From the NCBI GenBank assembly GCA_021773195.1, contig JAJFKN010000013.1:1-41241 (forward strand): a stretch of DNA of 41,241 nt, written 5' to 3'. Shown in pieces: positions 8,261 through 15,700 of the stretch (positions are counted from its first letter, which is position 1; every line of letters starts with the position of its first letter). Position numbers and translations under genes: made by a program. A model generated the notes under the pieces. The model ran no database searches, was not told where the DNA came from, and saw only the letters and a list, made by a program, of their open reading frames with translations. The stretch is from Gammaproteobacteria bacterium (GTDB lineage Bacteria > Pseudomonadota > Gammaproteobacteria > JAKBBU01).

Positions 8261-9970
8261 ATGTTGAGCCATGACGATGCTAACGCTGAATCGTCTAAGA
8301 TAGAACTAGTTGATTGCGATGGAGAGGGTGACGAGAAATACTCTTCTGAGGCAGCAACTAGACAACATGCAATGGGCATTGGAGACATTGATGTGATGGT
8401 GGAACCTGCTGGAACTGATTCACCATACATGGGTTACTATGACACTAATGCAGTGGCATCTCACGACAATAGTTCCCATGACGCAGAACAAGCCGCCTTA
8501 TTACTTACAATAGATGACAGCATGCAATCGCTTGCCATAGCCAGTGCAGCACCTTGTACCCCTCAATGGTGGCCCATAAAGCTGCTGGTTGATAATGCTG
8601 CTCGCTTAAGTGCTTTTATTGCTTACTTTGTATTTCTCCTCTGTGGAGAGGTCATTCTAGGTTTATATTTAACGGCTTTCTCTTTCCATGACCAGTTTAG
8701 ACCTATAGAGAGCACGGTGCGTACCCCTGATGAATCAGGCGTGAGGATTCAACATGTTACAATTTACCCCTATTTAAATAGGTCTTTATCCTGCGATGAT
8801 ACACTTATTATGAATTGTGATGGGCTGGAAAGTCTTGGAGATGAGTTGCCTAACTCTAAAAAGCTCTTTCAATTGCTTCTTGCCACTGCGGACTCTTGGT
8901 ATTTATATGGGGCGCTAGGATTCGTCGCTGTGGTGAGTGGCATAACTGCCTTGCTAACCTATGAGATCTACCGTGCACGTCAGAGTGCAGTGGCCAGAAT
9001 GACACAAGTAAACCAGGGCTGTTTGATAAATGGCCTTTCACAATCATTGCTTCATTTAGCTAACTTTATCGTTGTGGCAGTATTTGGAGGTTATTCTGCA
9101 AGCCATAATATGCTAGATGTCTTCCTGTGTAATCGGGAGCTTTGTGGTCTTCCTGGGGATACTATCTTTAAGCACGATGCTGAAGGTTCCCTTCCCTCTA
9201 TGTTATTTTTACTATTCAGCATATCATTCCTTTGCTTGAATGTAGTCATGGCTATTGTGGGTAGATATCTCCATGGACGATTGGCAGCTCTGTCATTGCG
9301 TTCAGAGATTGATACAGCTCATGATACTGAATTAATGGAAATGGAAGCAGGTGCAGCAGCGGTGGTAGAAGACACCATGCTTGAGCGCCTTGAAGCCATT
9401 GATTTTAATTTTGAGAAAGTACCTCCCCAATTTATTTCTCTTATTTCACATGCCATCATGACCCATCCCGTGACCACTGACTGTGTGCCAGCAGATGATG
9501 AGGCGGACCAGCATAGTTTTGAAGCGGGCGAATTGGAACGGTCTTTTGCAGGACGATATGAATTGTGGCAAGAACCCGTATGTCCTTATTGTAACAAAGC
9601 GCTAGAAGTTGAAAAAAGTTATGCACCCAACCCAGAGCTCAAGGCCAAAATTGAGGCTTTCGTTGCAGAAAAAGAAGCGGAATATGAAAAAGCTAAAATA
9701 GCTGAACAAAAAGCAAAAAATAAAGAACGACAAGCACGCGTTATGGCAAAAATGGCTGAAAAACAGCGTGCCTTTGCAAAAAAAGCTTGTGGGGAGGTGC
9801 AGAAACCTTCTTCACCTTCTGCTGGTTCCAGCGAGTCCAGTAGTTTAAGACCTAAAGGCGATGGTTCATTGTTTCAAGTTCAAGTTAGCCCCCACCAAGT
9901 GCCGTGGGTTCAAAGTGCTAGAGAAGATGATATCACTGACAAGATGAAAAAAAGAAGGATGTCCCTTTAA
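8261..9970 (+). CDS. Membrane-anchored U-box protein with coiled-coil tail (E3 ubiquitin ligase-like)
   Basis: The protein has 569 residues. Residues 1–105 are acidic and probably disordered. Four hydrophobic segments follow (about 113–143, 213–237, 260–281 and 312–336), with the family motif FLCNRELCGLPGD (about 287–299) between helices 3 and 4. Residues about 386–470 match a U-box: PPQFISLISHAIMTHPV, then a His-Ser-Phe turn, PVCPYCNKAL and PNPELKAKIEAF, the usual order of strand, turn, Cys-Pro and final helix. A 15–20 residue insertion lies between the first strand and the turn. A charged Glu/Lys/Ala coiled coil (about 467–506) and a Ser-rich tail end the protein. U-boxes are eukaryotic E3-ligase domains, known in bacteria from effectors such as Legionella LubX. 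Anchoring in a host membrane is inference. The next gene, a paralogue, follows after 58 bp. Confidence 0.82.
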   Translation: MLSHDDANAESSKIELVDCDGEGDEKYSSEAATRQHAMGIGDIDVMVEPAGTDSPYMGYYDTNAVASHDNSSHDAEQAALLLTIDDSMQSLAIASAAPCTPQWWPIKLLVDNAARLSAFIAYFVFLLCGEVILGLYLTAFSFHDQFRPIESTVRTPDESGVRIQHVTIYPYLNRSLSCDDTLIMNCDGLESLGDELPNSKKLFQLLLATADSWYLYGALGFVAVVSGITALLTYEIYRARQSAVARMTQVNQGCLINGLSQSLLHLANFIVVAVFGGYSASHNMLDVFLCNRELCGLPGDTIFKHDAEGSLPSMLFLLFSISFLCLNVVMAIVGRYLHGRLAALSLRSEIDTAHDTELMEMEAGAAAVVEDTMLERLEAIDFNFEKVPPQFISLISHAIMTHPVTTDCVPADDEADQHSFEAGELERSFAGRYELWQEPVCPYCNKALEVEKSYAPNPELKAKIEAFVAEKEAEYEKAKIAEQKAKNKERQARVMAKMAEKQRAFAKKACGEVQKPSSPSAGSSESSSLRPKGDGSLFQVQVSPHQVPWVQSAREDDITDKMKKRRMSL

Positions 9971-10028
9971 GCGTCGGGGTTAATAAAATCAACGGATAAT
10001 AATGTGTGTGAAAATAAAGAGATAAACC

Positions 10029-11288
10029 ATGCTGAGAACAAATGATCATATTCAAACAGGTCTTCTAGCAAGAATGCATGCCGAGAGCAGGGACAGAGAT
10101 GCTCGCACCTCAGGCGCAACAGAAACAACGGCATTGTTGTCTCCTTCGCCATTGACGGTAAATTGTCAGCCTAACCCCGTAGAAGATGTAGCGACTCCAT
10201 TTCCCTATGCAGGAGCTAATAATCTATTGGCTTTTATTTATTTTCTTATTCGAATGGTATTATTCACTTTTTACATTATGATCTTCCTGCGATTAGGAAT
10301 GCTTCATGACGTCAATGAGCATGGGAATCGTGACGACTATGCTTGTCTAAATGATGCTAGTGTGAATGATTGTGGCTATTATGAAAATCTAGGCAATGAA
10401 TTGGGTAATCCTTTTTACGGCCAGACGGCAATCACTTTAGTAACCTTTTTTGTTAGTCTGATGAGTTCTATTCTTATGGCTTGCTTACAAGGGCTGAGTG
10501 CTTATCGAAGGCACGCGCATCATATTCAATTAATGATGGAAATTATCCTTGGATTGATTGGTGCAACTTATGCTTATTTAGAGAAGGGAGCGCAAATTGG
10601 ATTTGATTTTTTATGCCATCGACAGGCTTGTGGATTAGCGACGGATATTGAATATTTTGCACCAAATTATGAACCAGGCGTTTATCTCTTTATCATTCTT
10701 GCTGTGTGGATAAATGTACTTAGCATTATATATTTTATTATAGATCGTTGTATAGCGCCTAATTTGCGTGAAATACCCACGCCATTGCAAAGTGTAGTCA
10801 TTGAAGGGGATAGAGGTCCTGTTGCTGAAGCCAGTGAGGAAGAGATACCTGAAAACCCTCTTGAAGCACGTTTGAGTAGAGTAGGTGTTAGTGAGTTCCC
10901 TAGTAAATACACCTGCGTACTTACGCAAACGATTATGCATGACCCTCAACGGCTTTTCCCCTGTGAACATTCCGTAGAAGGGGGGTATTGGCTTGATAAC
11001 TTGTTAAAGTCTCGAGAGCCACAATGCCCTTCTGATAGGATACCTATTATCGGCACAGAGCCTAATCCTGTACTCAGAGCAGAAATAGAAAGGTTTGTGA
11101 AGGAACGAGAAAAAGCCCATAAACATGCGAAATTATTCGAACACAGAGAAGGGATTCAAAAACCTTGGGAATATGAAGATGTCGCTTTAGAAGAGTGCCA
11201 ATCACTTGGCGAAACTGAACATGTTCCTGATAGTAGACCTTGGGAATATGAAGATTTAGATGATTATAAAATACGATTGAAGCATTAA
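10029..11288 (+). CDS. Membrane-anchored U-box protein, paralogue of the 8261 product
   Basis: The protein has 419 residues. Four hydrophobic segments lie at about 63–90, 131–153, 166–189 and 217–240, with FDFLCHRQACGLATD (about 191–206) between helices 3 and 4, as in both paralogues. Residues about 290–356 form a compact, more canonical U-box: FPSKYTCVLTQTIMHDP, then PCEHSVEGGYWLDNLL, PQCPSDRIPI and PNPVLRAEIERF. The spacing, the Asp-Pro, the His turn and the Cys-Pro all fit the family, and no zinc-ligand set is complete, as expected for a U-box rather than a RING. The tail is rich in Glu and repeats PWEYED twice (about 376–381 and 402–407). It is probably cotranscribed with the 8261 gene. 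Substrate, partner E2 and secretion are unknown. Confidence 0.85.
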   Translation: MLRTNDHIQTGLLARMHAESRDRDARTSGATETTALLSPSPLTVNCQPNPVEDVATPFPYAGANNLLAFIYFLIRMVLFTFYIMIFLRLGMLHDVNEHGNRDDYACLNDASVNDCGYYENLGNELGNPFYGQTAITLVTFFVSLMSSILMACLQGLSAYRRHAHHIQLMMEIILGLIGATYAYLEKGAQIGFDFLCHRQACGLATDIEYFAPNYEPGVYLFIILAVWINVLSIIYFIIDRCIAPNLREIPTPLQSVVIEGDRGPVAEASEEEIPENPLEARLSRVGVSEFPSKYTCVLTQTIMHDPQRLFPCEHSVEGGYWLDNLLKSREPQCPSDRIPIIGTEPNPVLRAEIERFVKEREKAHKHAKLFEHREGIQKPWEYEDVALEECQSLGETEHVPDSRPWEYEDLDDYKIRLKH

Positions 11289-11304
11289 TAAAGAGGAAAC
11301 AACA

Positions 11305-11683
11305 ATGAGCTACAACGGTAACTGTCCCGTTGAAAACACACCTTTAAACCCAAAGACAATGACCGTAGGCATAACGACCTGGTATTGGGTGGCGAAGATG
11401 TTAGTTTTGATGCAGACATTGCCAGCATGGCCGTATGCGCGAGTACCTGTTCCAATATAACGATAACTCTTTTGAATAACACCTTGCGTGGCTTAGCCCT
11501 TTTTCTGTATTTCTCGGTTACTGTTCTTATGATATGGTGAGTTGTTGTGGTGCTTTTAAAGCAGGGCAAGTGACTTCTATTGATGAAGTGTTTGATGAAG
11601 AAGGACAACTTAATGATGTGAATCGTAGAAAAACCATAGAAGTGCCTGAGGAAGAACCCAAGACTTTAGAGTTGGAAAGTTAA
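11305..11683 (+). pseudogene. Frameshifted remnant, probably a fourth member of the CxRxxCGL membrane family
   Basis: A good ribosome-binding site (AAGAGGAAAC) precedes ATG 11305, but the frame stops within about 51 codons. A second frame, ending at TGA 11538–11540, encodes NTLRGLALFLYFSVTVLMIW, which resembles the first membrane helix of the neighbouring paralogues. A third frame then gives an acidic tail from SCCGAFKAGQ to EEPKTLELES and ends at TAA 11681–11683. Coding-like text that moves through all three frames suggests at least two frameshifts or deletions. Its assignment to the family rests on position and the single helix, so the family call is tentative. Confidence 0.5.
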
Positions 11684-11706
11684 CTAACTCAGCAGCAATA
11701 ATAAAG

Positions 11707-11731
11707 TGAGGATGATGAACCTGTTATCCTC
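11707..11731 (+). terminator. Stem-loop after the island's membrane genes, possible terminator
   Basis: TGAGGAT (11707–11713) pairs perfectly with ATCCTCA (11725–11731) across a 12-base loop. No T-tract follows, so termination would be weak; it could also be an operator. Confidence 0.35.
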
Positions 11732-11861
11732 ATTAAATGGCTTGTTACTCCATCCATTTCCAGATACAATAAAAATTAAGTAAAAGTGCATTTATTGCTC
11801 GTCCACCGTTGGGGCTGCACAAAGCTTGACCTCGCCGCTGGATATCGAAGGAGGATAAGCC

Positions 11862-12635
11862 ATGATAAATAGAAAACGTTACGTTAATGTATGTGATAAG
11901 CTCTTATCCACGTGGCAAGATTTAAAAGCCAGCCATTTAACTTTTCGCCGTTTCCATAAGAAACAGGGCTTTTTAGCTCTGGGCAACTCCTTAGAGCTGG
12001 AACACGTGTTTTGGGAAAAGTATTATGACGCCAGCTTTGATTACTATTTACGTCTATGTAACGGCCGTTATTTAGGATTCTACTCTCCCCAATACGCCAA
12101 AGAATTTTTGGAACGTGATCTATTTCGTGAAAAGAAATTATTAAAATTACCCAACGGTATTTTCTTAGTTGCTTACCACAAAAATCACATGGATTTATTG
12201 CATGTTGCCTCCAATGAAATAGATTATCAAAAAGAATTTCCTTGGTTGATGGATAACTTAGATGAAATTATGTTTAATTTTAACTGTACCGTGGATGCTA
12301 TTGGTAATGAACATTTTTCTGAGCTGTTGCAGGATGATTCGCCGAGAGTATTGCATCGAGTTAGTCGGTTGATGGACAAGCTAAGCCTGAATAAAAGACA
12401 GAATTTTATTTCACGTTTCAGAAAGATGTTTAAAAAAGATTTGACTGATAGGGAGTACACTTGTGCCTGTCGACTGATGGCTGGCGAGTCCCCAAGCGAA
12501 ATGGCTTATTCACTCAATAAATCCACCCGAACTGTAGAAAAGCAACTCTTCTCTTTAAGGCAAAAGACCAATAGTCGAACCATGATTAAATGCCTGGCAA
12601 ATCTGAGTCGATTGCATTTGGGTAATATCCCCTAA
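11862..12635 (+). CDS. LuxR-family helix-turn-helix transcriptional regulator
   Basis: This 257-residue cytoplasmic DNA-binding protein has a C-terminal region (about 193–250) that is a LuxR-type HTH: LTDREYTCACRLMAGESPSEMAYSLNKSTRTVEKQLFSLRQK is the expected four-helix block, with the recognition helix near STRTVEKQLFSLR. The first 180 residues lack a receiver aspartate signature and look like a PAS-like or unnamed sensor domain, so this is not an obvious response regulator. The start has a strong ribosome-binding site (AAGGAGGA at 11848–11855). The gene sits 82 bp upstream of the giant gene on the same strand, which makes that gene a natural target; this is inference. Confidence 0.88.
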   Translation: MINRKRYVNVCDKLLSTWQDLKASHLTFRRFHKKQGFLALGNSLELEHVFWEKYYDASFDYYLRLCNGRYLGFYSPQYAKEFLERDLFREKKLLKLPNGIFLVAYHKNHMDLLHVASNEIDYQKEFPWLMDNLDEIMFNFNCTVDAIGNEHFSELLQDDSPRVLHRVSRLMDKLSLNKRQNFISRFRKMFKKDLTDREYTCACRLMAGESPSEMAYSLNKSTRTVEKQLFSLRQKTNSRTMIKCLANLSRLHLGNIP

Positions 12636-12663
12636 ATCAATGTGCCTCCCAGTTAATTAACAT

Positions 12664-12692
12664 GCCTGTCAGGGTGATAGACCCTGTAAGGC
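12664..12692 (+). promoter_or_regulatory. Two-part palindrome in the leader of the giant gene
   Basis: CAGGGT (12670–12675) and ACCCTG (12681–12686) are a perfect 6-5-6 inverted repeat, enclosed by GCCT (12664–12667) and AGGC (12689–12692). It lies between the regulator stop and the giant gene's ribosome-binding site. With no T-tract it is more likely an operator or leader hairpin than a terminator. Confidence 0.45.
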
Positions 12693-12717
12693 AATCAGAA
12701 TTAACAATGGAGGTCCT

Positions 12718-15700
12718 ATGTTTCGCCTAGAACCCTTTCAGCTGAAGAGCTTTCAAGTATGTCAGAGAATCAACGAAGATCATGCACAAGAAGTCTCTCA
12801 TTATGAGCCACCCGTCAATGATTTCTTTCAGCTAAGGGAATACGGTCGAGTTTACCAAGCCACTATCCATGCCTTGGATGTGGTTGAAATTGATTTTGGG
12901 AACCAAGAACATTTGCAGTCATTGGGTCTAGGTTTATCCATCCTATCAGCAGATTCTAATTGGGAGCAGTTCAGTCAAGAAGAAAAAGACCTGCTAGCTA
13001 ACATTTTTTATAATTATAAAGTCTTTTACAATAATGAAGTGGATGCTGGCAGTAGGCCTTTAGAAATCCTCTCTACCTTGGGTAGAGGCTTTGATGACAC
13101 AGCCTCATTGGTGCCCATTGCCAGCGCACAATGGACCCGTTTAGGCGTAAAACTGTCCTGTGGTCTCATGGATAAAGTCACCCTTGATCGTAATGCAACG
13201 AAATTTGACCTGGAACAAGCAGCGCCTGGAGAAGGTAAAGTAACCCTGCCTGATCCTGATGATATTGTTGCTCAGCACTTTATGGAAGCGAGTCCTGAAG
13301 AAGCCAGTAAAGCCTTTAGCTGTCAATTATCGCCGGCCCACCGGGATAAAGTCATCACTTCTATGGTAGAGAAACTCAGCGATGATGAAACAGAACGAGG
13401 CGTCATAAGAGCTTCTCTAGAAGAAATGTCTGACAAAGTATCACGAGAAGTGGACGAGTTACAAGAGCAGAATCAAGAGACCAATGTGGTTGCGGTAGGG
13501 CAAAAGGCTCTATTAGCTTTTCATGAAATTACCAAGCTTTACATGCAAAGGGTGGCAGAAAATGATGCATTAGACGCTCATAAGCAACAGATTGTGGAAC
13601 GACTAGAACAATTTAACCACCAATTTAATGTTAGATTGAACTTTGATGAATTAGCCGGTTTAGCTAGACGTTCAAGTTCGCCCATGCAAATGGAATTCAA
13701 GTTGTTCCATCACTTCAACCATAACGTTTATCCAGCCATTAATATCATTGAAGGGTGGAAATTCGCTTGTCATTTCCAAAAGGACATGCAGCGTTCTGTG
13801 TCGAGCTACCATAGTTGTATGGCAAAAGCGGTTACCTGTGATGATAAAATTTTAGGTCTTCAAGCCTTTGAAGCAAAATTAGTTACGGGCGTGCAACGAG
13901 TGAAAGCCAACCGCTGGCTTGATTATTCGGCCATAGCAGGCTCAGTGCTAATAGCTTGTAAGTTTGTAAATCCTGTGGCTGCCGTTGCAATTACAGCAGG
14001 TACGGCGTTCTTAAAAATGCAAGAGAATAAGTCTGTTAATAGACAATTAAAACATTATCAAGCCGCCGTGCAATATAATCAAAATGCGCAAAATATCTAC
14101 GGTGGATTGAAAGGTTTTCATCTGAATATAGCGCAGAAATATGTGACTAAAGTGGATCAGTTGTTTGCTCATTTAGTACAAAATGAAGATAGTATAGATC
14201 CTGATGATTTTAAGCAAGGGTTGGTTGACCGCCGTCAGTTTTATCAAGACCAAGTAGCTGATACGGAAAAAGAAATTACCGATTTAGAAAAGAAAAAGAA
14301 GGAGGCTATGGATGAGCGATTAAAAGCCATAAGAAAAATGAATAAACATAAAAAGTCCTCTTCTAAATATAAAAGAGCAAAGGCTAAGTATCAAGAACAA
14401 CAGGCTCTCATTGAACAGTATGCAGAACATATTGATGGACTATACGATCTGATTAAAGACTTTAATGAAGACATTCAAGGGGTTGAAGAATTAGAGGAGA
14501 AAGATAAGGCTTTATATCCTATTAAGCGTTATTGGGCAGATGTAGTTAATCGTGAATTGGGCTTGGAAGGGTTAAGCGATGAAGAAAAACGAGAAAAATT
14601 GCAACAGTTTCGCATACAGGAGCAGCACCATAAATCCTACCAACAATATCAAAAAGCCCTAGCGCCACAACGTGGTCAAGTTAAGGGTATATTACAGGAA
14701 AGCTCGAAAATTACAGGCAATTTGAATTCCCTCATGTTGGGATTACCCATGCCTTGGCTCAAATATCCTAACAAGTTAGTCATGACAACGGGGTTGCTAC
14801 TTCAGACGGCTTCCCATTCCTTTGATATTTACAATAACATTAATGATCTTGGCCACTCCTATGGCCAAGTCATTAAACAATATGGCAGCCTGTGGGATGC
14901 ATTAAATAACGAAGACTTTGGTATTGCCAATGTGATTGAACAATTCGTTTTACCAACCTTAACGTGCATTGGCAGCTTCATCTCTATTGCTGCTGCTATT
15001 AAGCAATTTTTCTTTCCCTACAACCCCAATCAGCCTATTTTAGATGGTATTGCAAGGCTTGGTAAATTCATCAACGAAGCCTTCATTGGGATTGATAAAA
15101 AGCTCAATCAGTTGGGCATGCACTTGGTGGAAATGAGCCAAAAGCTAGAAGAGTCAAGTCAAGATTTAGCTGAAATCAGAGAGCAAAATAGATATACCAT
15201 TGCGCTCATACATACAGTGAATGATAATTTGCTGCAACTACGCAGTCTTTTGGTTTTGGACCAGCGTAAAGCCATTGAGCGTATCGTTGTGAATGAATTA
15301 GCCGTGCAAAATTGGAAGAAAATGCCCAATCGTGAGTTAAAGCTTATGCAAAAATTGAAACAAACTACGGCAGGCTACCATTCTTTAGTCGTAGGAATGC
15401 GCAATATGTTAGGCGATGACAGAGTTCGCAACGAACTGTCAGCAATACTCAGCGCGACGGAAATGGCCTGTGAGGCAAATATCAATGGGGAATATCTGCT
15501 GTGTGATAGAGATGCCAAATCCATATTGACCTATGCCTATCGTCACGGTGTCTTATCTTATCTGGCTGGGGTTCTCGATGATAAAAATCATGGATTAATT
15601 AATATTAATCTATGTGTCGATCAGACGCACTTGCTCTTTAACTATCTTGAAAGAGTCATTACTATGCAGGGTTTTAAGCTTGAACGGGCAAACCTGCAGA

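Noticed and set aside
9419..9675. RING finger instead of U-box in the 8261 product
   Set aside because: Only one Cys-x-x-Cys pair (CPYC) is present, so the eight zinc ligands of a RING are not there; the strand, turn and PNPELK helix order fits a U-box.
10635..10970. A 111-codon minus-strand open frame opposite the second U-box gene
   Set aside because: The plus frame has clear domain structure and family motifs; the antisense frame has none and no supporting signals.
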